Source: Pandoraea thiooxydans (GTDB lineage: Bacteria > Pseudomonadota > Gammaproteobacteria > Burkholderiales > Burkholderiaceae). From it: a stretch of 64,000 bases of DNA. The stretch lies in NCBI RefSeq assembly GCF_001931675.1, contig NZ_CP014839.1, positions 2,542,001 through 2,606,000 on the forward strand, written 5' to 3'. A model generated the notes under the pieces. That model searched no databases. It was not told where the DNA came from and saw only the letters and a program-made list of their open reading frames with translations. The position numbers were made by a program, and so were the translations under genes. Of the stretch, positions 36,418 through 47,160 are shown piece after piece; the first letter of the stretch is position 1, and the number at the start of each line of letters is the position of its first letter.

Positions 36418-38016
36418 TCAAAGCATCGCAGCAGCAAGTAATTCTCTTGTGTAGGGATGCTGTGGCGCAAACAAAACCGCCTCGGTATCCCCCGCCTCGA
36501 CCATTTCCCCGTCCTTGAACACCATCACGCGGTGCGCCATCGCCCGCATTACCGCCAGATCGTGGCTGATGAACAGGTAACTCAAGTTGTACTTCTGTTG
36601 CAATTGCGCCAACAAATGCAACACCTGCTGCTGGATCGACACATCCAGAGCGCTGGTCGGTTCGTCCAGCACCAAAATCTGCGGCTCGACGATCAGCGCG
36701 CGGGCAATCGCGATACGCTGCCGCTGCCCGCCCGAAAATTCATGCGGATAGCGCTGCAAAGCCGTGCGGTCCATGCCGACCTCGCGCAGCATGCGAATAA
36801 TCCGCTCACGCCGCTCCGCCGCTCCCAGATCCGGCCGATGCAACGCCAGGCCCTCACCCACGATCCGCTCGACAGTCATCCGCGGCGACAACGAACCGTA
36901 AGGGTCCTGGAACACAACCTGCATGCGCGAGCGCAAAATCCGCCGTTCGGCCCCGCGATAGGCGCCGAGCGCCTTGCCGCGAAACTCGATGCTGCTGCCC
37001 GCCGCGGCGCGCTGCAAACCCAACAGCGCCATCGCCAAGGTCGTTTTGCCCGAGCCCGATTCACCGACCACGCCCAGGGTCTCGCCCTGCCGCAAAGCCA
37101 CGTCTACTGGTTTAACGGCACGAAACCGGCCAGACTTTAGCCATCCCTGCCACCCTGGCAATGTTTGCCGATAGTCGACCGCCAGTTGCCGGGCTTCGAG
37201 CAGCACCGGCGCGATCGGCACGACCGGCAATACCTCGCGTCGCGGCTGGCTGTTGAGCAGGCGCTGCGTGTACGGATGCTGAGGGTCACGAAACAGCGCC
37301 TCGGTCGGCCCGCATTCGACCAGCACGCCCTTCTCCATCACGGCGACCCGATCGGCGAAACGGCGCACCAGATTCAGGTCGTGCGTGATCAGCAGCACGG
37401 CCATGCCGCGTTTGCGTGCCTCCTCTTCCTGCAGCTCGAGCAGCAGCGCCATGATCTGCGCCCGGATCGTCACGTCCAGCGCCGTCGTCGGCTCGTCGGC
37501 CAACAGCAACTTGGGCCGGCAGGCCAGCGCCATGGCGATCATGGCGCGCTGGCGCTGCCCGCCCGAGAGCACGTGCGGGTAGTCGTCGACGCGCCGCTGC
37601 GGCTCGGCAATGCCGGTGCGGCGCAACAGCTCGATCGCCCGGGCGCGCGCAGGCGCCGGCGCCAGTCCTTCGTGCAGCTGCAGCGATTCGGCGATCTGGT
37701 TGCCGATCGTGTAAAGCGGGTTGAGCGCGGTCATCGGCTCCTGGAAAATCATCGCGATATCGTTGCCGCGCAGCGCGCGCATCTCGCGCTCGGACTTGCT
37801 GCCCAGGTCCTGCCCGTCGAATTCGATACGGCCGTCGACGTGCGCGTCCTGCAGCAGGCGCAGGATCGCCAGCGCCGTGACGCTCTTGCCCGAGCCCGAT
37901 TCGCCGACCAGCGCGATCCGCTCGCCGCGCGCGATCGACAAATTGACCTCGCGCACCGCCTCGGTCTGGCCGAAGCGCACCGACAGGTTTTCAAGCACCA
38001 GCAGCGCGTCGCTCAT
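36418..38016 (-). CDS. yejF: Peptide/microcin C ABC transporter ATPase YejF
   Basis: A 532-residue protein with two nucleotide-binding domains in one chain. Walker A motifs [12 protein letters not shown] and [12 protein letters not shown] and two signatures, [15 protein letters not shown] and [15 protein letters not shown], are complete, so both halves should be active. It powers uptake of oligopeptides, and in Escherichia coli of microcin C. The ATG overlaps the yejE stop as ATGA; a longer frame upstream lies inside yejE. It is the last gene of yejABEF. Confidence 0.95.
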   Translation of the reverse strand: MSDALLVLENLSVRFGQTEAVREVNLSIARGERIALVGESGSGKSVTALAILRLLQDAHVDGRIEFDGQDLGSKSEREMRALRGNDIAMIFQEPMTALNPLYTIGNQIAESLQLHEGLAPAPARARAIELLRRTGIAEPQRRVDDYPHVLSGGQRQRAMIAMALACRPKLLLADEPTTALDVTIRAQIMALLLELQEEEARKRGMAVLLITHDLNLVRRFADRVAVMEKGVLVECGPTEALFRDPQHPYTQRLLNSQPRREVLPVVPIAPVLLEARQLAVDYRQTLPGWQGWLKSGRFRAVKPVDVALRQGETLGVVGESGSGKTTLAMALLGLQRAAAGSSIEFRGKALGAYRGAERRILRSRMQVVFQDPYGSLSPRMTVERIVGEGLALHRPDLGAAERRERIIRMLREVGMDRTALQRYPHEFSGGQRQRIAIARALIVEPQILVLDEPTSALDVSIQQQVLHLLAQLQQKYNLSYLFISHDLAVMRAMAHRVMVFKDGEMVEAGDTEAVLFAPQHPYTRELLAAAML

Positions 38017-39089
38017 AGCACGTTGCCTCCCGCGGCCTGGCGGTCGGCAATGCGCGTATCGAGCGCGTTGCGCAGCGCATCGCCCATGAAGGTGAGCAAC
38101 AGCAGCGTGAGCACGAGCACCGCGAAGGTCGACACGGAAATCCACCAGGCATCGAGATTCTCCTTGCCCTGCGCCAGCAACTCTCCCAGGCTCGGGGTGG
38201 GCGGCGGCACTCCCAGGCCAAGAAAGTCCAGGCTGGTGAGCGCGAGGATCGCACCGCTCATGCGAAACGGCAGAAAGGTAATGACCGGCGTCAGGCTGTT
38301 GGGCAGCACATGGCGCCAGATGATCTGCCAGTTCGACAGACCCATGGCGCGCGCGGCCCGCACGTAGTCCTGCGAGCGATTGCGATAAAACTCCGCGCGC
38401 ACGTAGTCCGATAACCCCATCCATCCGAACAGCGAGAGCAGGATGAACAGCAGCCACAGGCTGGGCTCGAAAATCGAGGCGAAAATGATCAGCAGGTAGA
38501 GTTCCGGCAGCGAGCCCCAGATTTCGATCAGCCGCTGGCTGAACAGGTCGATCCGGCCGCCAAAGAAGCCCTGCACGGCGCCGGCGACAACCCCCAGCGC
38601 GGTGCCGGCCACCGTCAGCGCCAGACCGAACAGCACCGAGATCCGAAAGCCATACAGCAGGCGGGAAAATACGTCACGCCCCCGGTCATCGGTGCCCAGC
38701 CAGTTCTCGGCCGACGGCGGCGCAGGATTGGGCTTTGCGGCGAAATAGTTGATCGTGTCGTAGTGGTAGTGATTCGGCGCATAGACGACGAAGTTGCCGT
38801 GCTCGCGCAGCTTGTGCTGTATATACGGGTCGAGATAGTCCGCCGGGGTATGAAAGTCGCCTCCGAAAGTGGTTTCCGGGTAAGTCTTGAACAGCGGAAA
38901 ATAATAGTGGCCGTCGTAGCGCACGATCCAAGGCTTGTCATTGGCGATCAGGTTGGCGCACAGGCTCAGACCGAACAGCGTCAAAAATACCAGCAGACTC
39001 CAATAGCCCAGCCGGTTGCGCTTGAACCGGCGCCAAACGCGCCGGCCGGGTGACGGCGATGTGCCGCCCGGGCAGAGGACACGATTCAA
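38013..39089 (-). CDS. yejE: Peptide ABC transporter permease YejE
   Basis: A 358-residue inner-membrane permease. The long periplasmic segment after the first membrane helix (NDKPWIVRYDGHYYFPLFKTYPE) is a hallmark of YejE. The C-terminal part is a normal transport domain with the EAA-type loop AARAMGLSNWQIIWRHVLPN. The start is a TTG at 39087-39089, just after the yejB stop, because no ATG lies before the conserved part. It pairs with YejB. Confidence 0.93.
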   Translation of the reverse strand: MNRVLCPGGTSPSPGRRVWRRFKRNRLGYWSLLVFLTLFGLSLCANLIANDKPWIVRYDGHYYFPLFKTYPETTFGGDFHTPADYLDPYIQHKLREHGNFVVYAPNHYHYDTINYFAAKPNPAPPSAENWLGTDDRGRDVFSRLLYGFRISVLFGLALTVAGTALGVVAGAVQGFFGGRIDLFSQRLIEIWGSLPELYLLIIFASIFEPSLWLLFILLSLFGWMGLSDYVRAEFYRNRSQDYVRAARAMGLSNWQIIWRHVLPNSLTPVITFLPFRMSGAILALTSLDFLGLGVPPPTPSLGELLAQGKENLDAWWISVSTFAVLVLTLLLLTFMGDALRNALDTRIADRQAAGGNVL

Positions 39090-39090
39090 G

Positions 39091-40158
39091 TCATCGCTCC
39101 AGACGTTCGAATTGAATGCGCGGATCGACCAGCACGTAGCACAGATCGGATATCAGCTTGGTCACCAGGCCGATCAGCGTGAACAGGTATAGGGTGCCCA
39201 GCACCACCGGGTAATCGCGCCGCAACACCGAATCGTAGGAGAGCAGGCCCAGCCCGTCGAGCGAAAACAGCGTCTCGATCAGCAGGCTGCTGGTGAAGAA
39301 AGCGCCGATGAAGGCCGACGGAAAACCGGTGACCAGCGGAATCATCGCATTGCGGAAAACGTGCTTCCACAACACGCGCCGCTCCGGCAGGCCTTTGGCG
39401 CGCGCGGTCAGCACGTATTGCTTGCGGATCTCGTCGAGAAAGGCGTTTTTGGTCAGCATGGTGGTCACGGCGAAACTGCCGATCACCGACGCGGTGACCG
39501 GCAGCACCATATGCCACAAATAATCGAGCACCTTGCCGACCAGACTGAGCTGATCCCAGTCGTCCGAGGTGAGGCCGCGCAGCGGAAACAGTTGCCAGAA
39601 TGTGCCGCCGCCGAAAAGCACCAGCAGCAACACTCCCAGCACGAAGCCCGGGATCGCATAGCCGGTCAGCACCAGCAGGCTGGTGGCGAAGTCGAAACGG
39701 GACCCAGCGCGTACCGCCTTGGCGATGCCCAGCGGCACCGATATCAGATAGGTCAGAAAGAACGTCCATAGGCCGAGGCTGATCGAGACCGGCAGTTTCG
39801 ATTTGATCAGCGACCACACGCTCTGGTGCTGATAATAGCTCTGCCCCAGATCGAAGCGCGCGAAGCGCTTGAGCATCAGCCAGTAGCGCTGCAGCGGCGG
39901 CTTGTCGAAACCGTACAGCGCCCTGATTTGCGCAATTTGCTGCGGATCGACGCCACGCCGCCCGCGGTAATCGCTGCCGGCGCCGCTGGCCTCCATCCCC
40001 TGCACGCCAACGCCGCCGCCACCGCGCCCCTTGAGCTGCAACATCAGTTGCTCGACCGGGCCGCCGGGAACGAACTGAATCACGACGAAGGTCAGCGTCA
40101 GCACGCCGAGCAATGTCGGAATCATCATCAGGATGCGTTTCAGAATGTATGGCCACAT
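39091..40158 (-). CDS. yejB: Peptide ABC transporter permease YejB
   Basis: A 355-residue inner-membrane permease beginning MWPYILKRILMMIPTLLGV, the usual YejB start. Residues about 45-70 hold the Gly-rich stretch GRGGGGVGVQGMEASGAG, a variable insert. The core has LTARAKGLPERRVLWKHVFRN as the loop touching the ATPase. It lies 13 bases after yejA and works with YejE. Confidence 0.94.
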   Translation of the reverse strand: MWPYILKRILMMIPTLLGVLTLTFVVIQFVPGGPVEQLMLQLKGRGGGGVGVQGMEASGAGSDYRGRRGVDPQQIAQIRALYGFDKPPLQRYWLMLKRFARFDLGQSYYQHQSVWSLIKSKLPVSISLGLWTFFLTYLISVPLGIAKAVRAGSRFDFATSLLVLTGYAIPGFVLGVLLLVLFGGGTFWQLFPLRGLTSDDWDQLSLVGKVLDYLWHMVLPVTASVIGSFAVTTMLTKNAFLDEIRKQYVLTARAKGLPERRVLWKHVFRNAMIPLVTGFPSAFIGAFFTSSLLIETLFSLDGLGLLSYDSVLRRDYPVVLGTLYLFTLIGLVTKLISDLCYVLVDPRIQFERLER

Positions 40159-40171
40159 GCCTTTGCCCCGC

Positions 40172-41998
40172 TCATTTCGCTTTGTCCCACCATGTGCTCA
40201 CCACCCAACCCTCGGCCGTATAGTACTTGGGCAACACAGCCGGATGGGCAAGCGTGCTGCGATACGCGATGCGATGCGTCGCGCTGTACCAGTGCGGCAC
40301 CACGTAATAGCCATGCATCAACACGCGATCGAGCGCATGCGCACTGGTCAGCAGCGCCTCGCGGGTGCGCGCCCGCACGAGGTCGCCGATCAGCGTATCG
40401 ACCGCGGGCGACTTGAGCCCCAGCAGATTGTCCGAGCCCTTGACGTCAGCCGCCTTGCTGCCGAAGCGATCGAACAGTTCATTGCCCGGGTTTTGAGAAT
40501 CGGGATAGCGCATGGTCGTCATGTCGAAATCAAAATCCTCCAGGCGCTTCTGGTACAGCACGAAATCGGTCGTGCGCTGGCTCACCCGGATGCCCAGCTT
40601 GGCCAGATTGCGCACATAGATGGCAATCACCGGGCCCAGGGCCCCGCCGTTGTCCTCGAGCATCTCGAAGGTGAAAGGCTCGCCGCGGGCGTTGCGCAGT
40701 GCGCCATCGCGGTACACCCACCCCGCCTGCGCGAGCAATGCGCGCGCCTGCAGCAGATTGCCGCGCAGGCTGTGCGGTGGCGTGGTTACCGGTTGCACCG
40801 TCATGGGCCCGAATACCGCCGGGTCGAGCTCGCCGCGCAGCGGCTCGAGCAGCGCGAGCTCGGCCGGGCTCGGCATGCCGGTAGCCGCCAAATCGCTGTT
40901 GGCGAAATAACTGTCGATGCGATGATACTGGCTGTAAAAAAGCTCGCGGTTGAGCCACTGGAAGTCCAGCGCCAAATCAAGCGCATGACGCACCCGCACG
41001 TCCTGAAACAGCGGTCGGCGCAGGTTCATGATGAAACCCTGCATGCCGGCAGCGTTGTGATGCGGGAATTCGCGCTTGATCAGCTCGCCGTCGCGAAACT
41101 TCTTGCCGACGTAGCTGCGCGCCCAGTTGCGCGCGCGGTACTCGACGATGACGTCGAAATCGCCCGCCTTGAAGGCCTCGAGCCGCGCGGTGTCGTCGCT
41201 ATAGAGCTTGTAGACGATGTGCCTGAAATTGAACATGCCGCGCCGCACCGGCAAGTCATTGCCCCAATAGGCTGGATTGCGCCGAAAAGTGATGCGGCGC
41301 CCAGGCTCGTAGTGTTCGATCAAATACGGCCCGCTGCCGATCGGCGTGTCGAACGCCAATTGGTCGAACGGCTTGCGCTTGCCGTCGGGCCCCATGCCCC
41401 ACTTCGGCGAGAAGATCGGCAATTGCCCGATGATCAGGGGCAGCTCGCTGTTCTTCCGGGTGAAGTCGAAGCGCACGGTCAATGGACCGAGCACCACCGC
41501 GCGCGACACGTCCGCCCAATACGAGCGGAAGCCGGGCGAGGCCTGCGAACTCATCAGCGTGTCGAACGAGTATTTCACGTCGTTCGCGGTAACCGGGTCG
41601 CCGTTGGAAAAGCGTGCCTTCGGGTTGATGTGAAACGTTACCGACAGACCGTCCGGCGCCACCGCGATGTCGTCGGCCAGCAAACCATAGGCCGAGGAGA
41701 TTTCGTCGGCACTGCCGGTCGTCAGCGTCTCGAACATCAGCGAAGAAATTCCGGGGGCGGCGGTGCCGCGCAGCGTGAATGGATTGAACTTGTCGAAGCT
41801 GGTGCGGCGATCCGGATTGGCAAGCACCAGCGTGCCGCGCCTGGGCGCGTTGGGATTGACGTAGTCGAAATGCGTGAAACCGGGCGGATATTTGGGTTCG
41901 CCATATTGGGCGATGGCGTACTTCGCCTGCACAGCCGGCATGCAGATGACGAAAGCCGCCAGCGAAGCTAGACTTCGAAATGCAATGCCTTCCTTCAT
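40172..41998 (-). CDS. yejA: Peptide/microcin C periplasmic binding protein YejA
   Basis: A 608-residue family 5 solute-binding protein. The signal peptide ends near VQA about residue 25; the mature part begins KYAIAQYGEPKYPPGF, as in YejA. The ATG at 41996-41998 has an AGGAGACG ribosome binding site; the frame extends further upstream, but without a sensible signal. It delivers peptides to YejBEF and is the first gene of the yejABEF operon, transcribed divergently from fabI. Confidence 0.94.
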   Translation of the reverse strand: MKEGIAFRSLASLAAFVICMPAVQAKYAIAQYGEPKYPPGFTHFDYVNPNAPRRGTLVLANPDRRTSFDKFNPFTLRGTAAPGISSLMFETLTTGSADEISSAYGLLADDIAVAPDGLSVTFHINPKARFSNGDPVTANDVKYSFDTLMSSQASPGFRSYWADVSRAVVLGPLTVRFDFTRKNSELPLIIGQLPIFSPKWGMGPDGKRKPFDQLAFDTPIGSGPYLIEHYEPGRRITFRRNPAYWGNDLPVRRGMFNFRHIVYKLYSDDTARLEAFKAGDFDVIVEYRARNWARSYVGKKFRDGELIKREFPHHNAAGMQGFIMNLRRPLFQDVRVRHALDLALDFQWLNRELFYSQYHRIDSYFANSDLAATGMPSPAELALLEPLRGELDPAVFGPMTVQPVTTPPHSLRGNLLQARALLAQAGWVYRDGALRNARGEPFTFEMLEDNGGALGPVIAIYVRNLAKLGIRVSQRTTDFVLYQKRLEDFDFDMTTMRYPDSQNPGNELFDRFGSKAADVKGSDNLLGLKSPAVDTLIGDLVRARTREALLTSAHALDRVLMHGYYVVPHWYSATHRIAYRSTLAHPAVLPKYYTAEGWVVSTWWDKAK

Positions 41999-42178
41999 GC
42001 GTCTCCTGGTCTCGGGGGCGCGGGTACCAGGATACGGGCCTGATCCCGCCAGACGGAACGTCAGAGCATTGTACCGAAAAGCACCTGCGCCGCCGAATCG
42101 CCAGACTCGTTGTTTTCCGGCGTCTTGTGAGACAATGCGCGCCATCCAGCTTGCGCAGATATTTATTCCGGAGTTCCC

Positions 42179-42979
42179 ATGACCTTTCTAGCCGGCAAAC
42201 GCATTCTCATCACCGGATTGCTGTCCAACCGTTCCATCGCCTACGGCATCGCCCAGGCATGCAAGCGCGAAGGCGCCGAACTGGCATTTACCTATGTGGG
42301 CGAGCGCTTCAAGGAACGCATCGACGCTTTTGCCCAGGAGTTCGGCAGCGATCTGGTATTCGAATGCGACGTCTCCAGCGACGAGCAAATCTCTGCGTTA
42401 TTCGAACAGCTGGGCAAGCGCTGGGACAAATTCGACGGACTGGTGCATTCGATCGGCTTCGCACCTCGCGAGGCGATTTCCGGCGATTTTCTCGACGGCT
42501 TCTCGCGCGAGGCGTTTCGCATCGCCCACGATATTTCCGCCTACAGCTTCCCCGCGCTGGCCAAGGCCGCCCTGCCGTTGCTCTCGGAGCGCGCGGCGCT
42601 GCTCACGCTGACCTACCTGGGAGCCGAGCGCGCCATTCCCAACTACAACACCATGGGTCTGGCCAAGGCGTCGCTCGAAGCCAGCGTGCGTTATCTGGCT
42701 ACCTCGCTCGGCCCGCGCGGCATCCGCGTCAACGGCGTGTCGGCCGGACCGATCAAAACGCTGGCCGCGAGCGGCATCAAGAGCTTCGGCAAGATCCTCG
42801 ATTTCGTCGAGCAAAACGCTCCGCTGCGCCGCAATGTCACCATCGAGGACGTCGGCAACGTCTCGGCCTTCCTGCTGTCGGACCTGGCCGGCGGCGTGAC
42901 CGGTGAAATCACTTACGTCGACGGCGGCTTCAACACCGTGGTGGGCGGCATGGGCGATCCGACGGCCGCTGGCGCCTGA
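42179..42979 (+). CDS. fabI: Enoyl-[acyl-carrier-protein] reductase FabI
   Basis: A 266-residue NADH-dependent reductase of fatty-acid synthesis. It starts [21 protein letters not shown], and its catalytic residues Y146, Y156 and K163 lie at the same numbers as in Escherichia coli ([20 protein letters not shown]). It is the target of triclosan in many bacteria. It stands alone, divergent from yejA, with a strong terminator after it. Confidence 0.97.
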   Translation: MTFLAGKRILITGLLSNRSIAYGIAQACKREGAELAFTYVGERFKERIDAFAQEFGSDLVFECDVSSDEQISALFEQLGKRWDKFDGLVHSIGFAPREAISGDFLDGFSREAFRIAHDISAYSFPALAKAALPLLSERAALLTLTYLGAERAIPNYNTMGLAKASLEASVRYLATSLGPRGIRVNGVSAGPIKTLAASGIKSFGKILDFVEQNAPLRRNVTIEDVGNVSAFLLSDLAGGVTGEITYVDGGFNTVVGGMGDPTAAGA

Positions 42980-43013
42980 CGTTTGACCCAGGCCGGTCTC
43001 GGCCCCGCAAAGA

Positions 43014-43048
43014 AACGGACGTGACATCGCATCACGTCCGTTTTTTTT
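43014..43048 (+). terminator. Rho-independent terminator after fabI
   Basis: ACGGACGTGA and TCACGTCCGT pair around CATCGCA, followed by a run of eight T on the plus strand. It also ends close to the convergent MFS gene. Confidence 0.9.
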
Positions 43049-43064
43049 GACACTCGCGCGGCGT

Positions 43065-44279
43065 TCAGCCACTCGCCTTGACGGCGAAAGCCTGGCTCTC
43101 GTCGGATGATTTGAAACTCAGCGCGGCGCCGCTCAGGCACAGCACCGCCAGCAACGCCGATACACTCAGCGCCTGCGCACCGAAAGCCAGATAGGCGGAT
43201 TTGGCGAGCTCGATCGCGCCGACCGATACGATGATCATGATCATGCTGAGCATGCCGGCCACCGTAGCGCGATTGGCGCCATCCACGGCAAACAGCGTCT
43301 GCCGATACACGACGCCATAGAAGAGCCCCATGCCGAGCGCGCAGAATGCGGTGCCGGCCATCAGTGCCAGGTAGCCGCTGGCTACCATTGCGACGCCCAC
43401 GCAGGACACCGCCGCGCCGCACAGCATGCAGGCAATGCCGCTCCACATCAGCCTCGCGTAGCTCCAGCGCCCCACTTGCCGCGCCAGGATCACGTTGCCG
43501 GCGATCAGTGCGGCAAATACCGGCAGTTGCAGCACGCCATAGTCGATCTGACTCAATCCCGCCCGCTCGATCAGCACGATCGGGCCGACCGCGATCCAGG
43601 TCAGCAACGGCGTGACCGCAAGCCCTGTCATTACCGCGCCGGTCCAGAAACGCCGGCTCGCCAGCGGCACCCGATAGGCCCGCCACAACCCGCGCGGCGT
43701 CAGCTCGCCGGGCGCTGTGCGTTCCAGCTCGGGCATGCTGCGGTACAGGCCGGCGAAAGCGATCACGCCAATCGCCGCGATCAGCAGAAACACCACACGC
43801 CAAGGCCACCACGTCACGACCGCGGCGCCGGCCAGCGGCCCGAACAGCGGCGAGAGCAGCGACACATTGGCCATCAAGGCCACGATGCGCACGGCCGTCT
43901 TCTCATCGAAGGCTTCCTGCACCGTCGGATAGCCCACGGTCAGTACGAAACAGCAGCCCATGCCCTGGATGAAACGCAGCCCGATGAATTGCCCGATCGA
44001 CTGCACCGGCCACATGGCCAGGCACGCCAGCACGAAAAGGACCAGCCCCGCCAACAACACCGGGCGGCGCCCATAGCGGTCGGACAGCGGCCCCAGCAGC
44101 CATTGCAGACTGGCATTGCCCAGCATCGCCGCGGTCAGCGCCAGCGACGTCATCTCGGGCGCGGCGCCAAACTCCCTCAGAACATTCGGCATCCCCGGCA
44201 TGATCATGTCGTTCGAGACATAAACGGCAAACTCGAACAGCACCAGCGACAACGGAAACATCACGCGTGAAACCGACAC
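43065..44279 (-). CDS. mdfA: MdfA-type multidrug MFS exporter
   Basis: A 404-residue, 12-helix major facilitator. The first helix FEFAVYVSNDMIMPGM has the acidic pair E16 and D24 that corresponds to E26 and D34 of Escherichia coli MdfA, needed for cation recognition. LQWLLGPLSDRYGRRPVLLAG is the typical motif A loop and also matches MdfA. The start is uncertain. I chose GTG at 44277-44279 because TTTGGAG lies 9 bases before it; TTG at 44294 and ATG at 44261 are alternatives. It is convergent with fabI. Confidence 0.82.
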   Translation of the reverse strand: MSVSRVMFPLSLVLFEFAVYVSNDMIMPGMPNVLREFGAAPEMTSLALTAAMLGNASLQWLLGPLSDRYGRRPVLLAGLVLFVLACLAMWPVQSIGQFIGLRFIQGMGCCFVLTVGYPTVQEAFDEKTAVRIVALMANVSLLSPLFGPLAGAAVVTWWPWRVVFLLIAAIGVIAFAGLYRSMPELERTAPGELTPRGLWRAYRVPLASRRFWTGAVMTGLAVTPLLTWIAVGPIVLIERAGLSQIDYGVLQLPVFAALIAGNVILARQVGRWSYARLMWSGIACMLCGAAVSCVGVAMVASGYLALMAGTAFCALGMGLFYGVVYRQTLFAVDGANRATVAGMLSMIMIIVSVGAIELAKSAYLAFGAQALSVSALLAVLCLSGAALSFKSSDESQAFAVKASG

Positions 44280-44389
44280 CTTTGAAAACTCCAAAAAAAC
44301 GAGACCGTCTCGCGACGGTCGAGAAGCTTGCTGTCCGAGGAGGCCGCGCCGGACCGGCCCCAGCCAGCCTGCGGCCGGGGCGCGCAGCG

Positions 44390-45607
44390 CTATTTGCGGT
44401 GAATGTCGTGCGTGACGAGCGGCTGATCCGCCGAGGGCATATCCAGCCAGCCCGGGCGCTGCAGGCTGTGCTGGATATCGGCAAGCCCGCTGCGCCAGTG
44501 ATCCCGCATGGTCAACGCACCGAACTGGTAATCCTTGCAGTCGCCTTCACAGCCCTTGCCCTGGTAAATCAGGTGAATCACATTGAACAGGCGGTCGCAT
44601 GACGCTTCCTCAGCGCGCCGGTACCATGGGTTGCTTTTGCGCTCGGCTTCGGGCACCAGCTCCATGAGCTCGCGCAGCAGGTGGCGATATTCCTGCATGC
44701 CCGACATGAATTCGGTGATCGTGCGCGTCCGGCTGGAAAACTGGATATCCTTTTGCCGCAGCGCCACCGATGGCAAGTCGGTCGGCAGGGCCCCTCGGGC
44801 GCTCCACAGGTCGACCTGGAAAATCAGGGCGTTCTTGCGCGGCTCGGCAGTCAGCACCTGCTGCAGCGGCGTATTCGACACGATACCGCCATCCCAGTAG
44901 TATTCGCCGTCGATCTCGACAGCCGGAAAGCCCGGCGGCAACGCACCCGATGCCATGAAATGCTCGGCGCGCAAGCGCTCCTTGGTGTTGTCGAAATAGA
45001 CGAAATTGCCGGTGCGCACGTTGACTGCGCCCACCGACACGCGCATCTGCCGTGCGTCGTTGAGCCGATCGAAGTCGACCAGTGCCTCGAGCGTGCTCTT
45101 GAGCGGCGTCGTGTCGTAAAAGCTCACCTTGTCCGGGGTCGAGGGCCCCACGGCCGTCGCGGGATTGCGGGGCACGAAGAAACCCTTCTGTCCTTCGGTG
45201 AGCGCCCGCCAGGCCTCGAAGCCGTTGAGCAGCGTCAGCCATGCCTCCGGCCAATGCTGCGTGGTCTGCAGGTTGCTCCAGGGACTGGGCGGGAGGTACG
45301 GCGGCTGGCAGATGGTCTGCCAGAACTCCTTCAACCGTTCGACACGCTTGCCGGGCGGGTTGCCCGCAATGATCGCGGTATTGAGGGCCCCGATGGAAAT
45401 GCCGGCCACCCAGTTCGGGTGGACGTCGGCCTCGGCCAGGCCCTCATACACGCCAGCCTGATATGAGCCAAGCGCTCCGCCGCCCTGCAACACCAGCGCG
45501 ACCACCTGATAGCGATGATCGACCGGCAGACGCGGGCTGGAATGATATGCCTCGGCGCCTGCGCCGCCGGTGCCGTTGCCGTTACTGTGAAGCTTGCGTG
45601 CCGCCAT
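44390..45607 (-). CDS. Patatin-like phospholipase (DUF3734)
   Basis: A 405-residue cytoplasmic protein. The patatin domain has QGGGALGSYQAGVYEGL, the nucleophile GISIGA and the aspartate in DGGIVSNTP. The C-terminal 120 residues (SSRTRTITEFMSGMQEYRH) match the DUF3734 extension. In Burkholderiales this gene regularly follows 3-hydroxybutyrate dehydrogenase and may take part in lipid or polyhydroxybutyrate metabolism; the actual substrate is unknown. The ATG has an AAGGAG site and lies 10 bases after the bdhA stop, so cotranscription is likely. Confidence 0.88.
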   Translation of the reverse strand: MAARKLHSNGNGTGGAGAEAYHSSPRLPVDHRYQVVALVLQGGGALGSYQAGVYEGLAEADVHPNWVAGISIGALNTAIIAGNPPGKRVERLKEFWQTICQPPYLPPSPWSNLQTTQHWPEAWLTLLNGFEAWRALTEGQKGFFVPRNPATAVGPSTPDKVSFYDTTPLKSTLEALVDFDRLNDARQMRVSVGAVNVRTGNFVYFDNTKERLRAEHFMASGALPPGFPAVEIDGEYYWDGGIVSNTPLQQVLTAEPRKNALIFQVDLWSARGALPTDLPSVALRQKDIQFSSRTRTITEFMSGMQEYRHLLRELMELVPEAERKSNPWYRRAEEASCDRLFNVIHLIYQGKGCEGDCKDYQFGALTMRDHWRSGLADIQHSLQRPGWLDMPSADQPLVTHDIHRK

Positions 45608-45617
45608 ACCCGCTCCT

Positions 45618-46406
45618 TTACTGCATGAACCAACCGTGACTGACGACGAACGACTGCCCGGTGAGGGCGGCTGACGGGAATGCCGCCAAAAAGAGTGCCG
45701 TTTGCGCCACGTCGTCGACGGTCGTGAATACGCCGTCGACCGTACCTCCCAGCATCACCTTCTTGATGACTTCTTCCTCGCTGATGCCCAGCTCCTTGGC
45801 CTGTTCGGGAATCTGCTTGTCGACCAGTGGCGTGCGCACGAACCCTGGGCAGATCACATGCGAACGGACATTGTGCGCGGCACCCTCTTTGGCCAGTACG
45901 CGGGCCAATCCGAGCAGGCCGTGCTTGGCCGTGACATAGGCCGACTTCAGCGGCGAGGCCTCGTGCGAATGGACCGACCCGGTATAGATCACCGTGCCGC
46001 CGCGGTCATCTTTGTACATATAAGGCAGCGCGGCCTTGGTGGTCAGAAATGCACCGTCCAGATGAATCGCCAGCATTTTCTTCCAGTCGGCAAAGCTGTA
46101 ATTGACGATCGGATTGACGATCTGGATGCCGGCGTTGGAAATCAGGATATCCAGTTGGCCGAACTCATCGACGACCGCCTTGGTGCCGGCATTGACGGCG
46201 TCCTCGTCGGTGACATCCATCGCTACGCCCAGGGCCTTGCCGCCGGCAGCCTTGATTTCGTCGGCCGCCTTTTGCGCGGCTGCCAGGTTGATGTCGGCAA
46301 TGGCGACCGCCGCGCCGGCCTTGGCGTACACCAGCGCGATTTCCTTGCCGATCCCGCTCGCGGCGCCAGTGATGAGTGCGACCTTTCCGTTCAACTGCAT
46401 GGACAT
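45618..46406 (-). CDS. bdhA: D-3-hydroxybutyrate dehydrogenase
   Basis: A 262-residue short-chain dehydrogenase that interconverts D-3-hydroxybutyrate and acetoacetate with NAD. The cofactor motif TGAASGIG is at 13-20, and the catalytic S144, Y157 and K161 are present ([20 protein letters not shown]). The sequence over its whole length fits the Ralstonia/Burkholderia enzyme that works in polyhydroxybutyrate breakdown. It lies 13 bases after adc and 10 before the patatin gene. The ATG has an AGGAGA ribosome binding site. Confidence 0.93.
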   Translation of the reverse strand: MSMQLNGKVALITGAASGIGKEIALVYAKAGAAVAIADINLAAAQKAADEIKAAGGKALGVAMDVTDEDAVNAGTKAVVDEFGQLDILISNAGIQIVNPIVNYSFADWKKMLAIHLDGAFLTTKAALPYMYKDDRGGTVIYTGSVHSHEASPLKSAYVTAKHGLLGLARVLAKEGAAHNVRSHVICPGFVRTPLVDKQIPEQAKELGISEEEVIKKVMLGGTVDGVFTTVDDVAQTALFLAAFPSAALTGQSFVVSHGWFMQ

Positions 46407-46419
46407 AATTCTTCTCCTA

Positions 46420-47160
46420 TCAGGCCAAATAATCGAAAACGACTTCCCCCAGTCCCAAGGTCAGGTCGGCCACCAGATGCTTGGCCCCGACCACCTCGAG
46501 AACCGGCAAATCCGCCACCGGCGCCAGCGCATGCGGAAACAGCGACAATGCCGCAGGCCCGGTCCACGCGCCTTTGACAGTGACGTCCTGCAAGTAATAG
46601 CGCACCAGCTCGCAAATTCGCGCGGTGCCGTCGACGTGCGGAATGATCTTCAACAGGAAGTTCGGCGTGTCGATCAATCCTCGCGCGACCTCCGATGCAT
46701 CGAGCGTCCTGTGCTTGTAGCCCATTGTAGCGGTGGCCACCCGCACCGGCCCATAATCGAGCTCGCCGACCAGCGTATCGATCTCCACTTTCAATTCGGG
46801 ACGCGCCAGCTTCTTCGGAAAACCCCAGAGTTCCCGCCCGCCGGCAATCGGTGGATGATCGTTCAAATACATCGCGTGCGTATAGCTGCCGGCCACGCCG
46901 TCCAGGGTCACCGGAATCACCTGCCCGCTCTCGGTGTAATCGCCGAAGCCCGTCGAGTCGGGCATCCGAATGAACTCGTAATGCACCAGCGGCTCGCCAA
47001 TCTCCAACGGCTCGGGCACCACGGCTCGCAGCTTTTCCGGATCGGTGCGGTAAGTAACGATGAAAAACTCCCGATCGATGAAGCGATAAGGCCCGACCGG
47101 AAAGGCCGGACTGGTGAACGGCATCGCGAAAGCATGCTCGCGAATGGTGCGGATGTCCAT
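46420..47160 (-). CDS. adc: Acetoacetate decarboxylase
   Basis: A 246-residue enzyme that converts acetoacetate to acetone and carbon dioxide. The Schiff-base lysine is K116 in [14 protein letters not shown], matching K115 of the clostridial enzyme, and E77 in [11 protein letters not shown] is the conserved acid. It begins the adc-bdhA-patatin unit, so acetoacetate made by BdhA may be removed here. The ATG at 47158-47160 has GGGAGA upstream; the frame continues further, without support. A regulatory gap of 700 bases lies upstream. Confidence 0.93.
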   Translation of the reverse strand: MDIRTIREHAFAMPFTSPAFPVGPYRFIDREFFIVTYRTDPEKLRAVVPEPLEIGEPLVHYEFIRMPDSTGFGDYTESGQVIPVTLDGVAGSYTHAMYLNDHPPIAGGRELWGFPKKLARPELKVEIDTLVGELDYGPVRVATATMGYKHRTLDASEVARGLIDTPNFLLKIIPHVDGTARICELVRYYLQDVTVKGAWTGPAALSLFPHALAPVADLPVLEVVGAKHLVADLTLGLGEVVFDYLA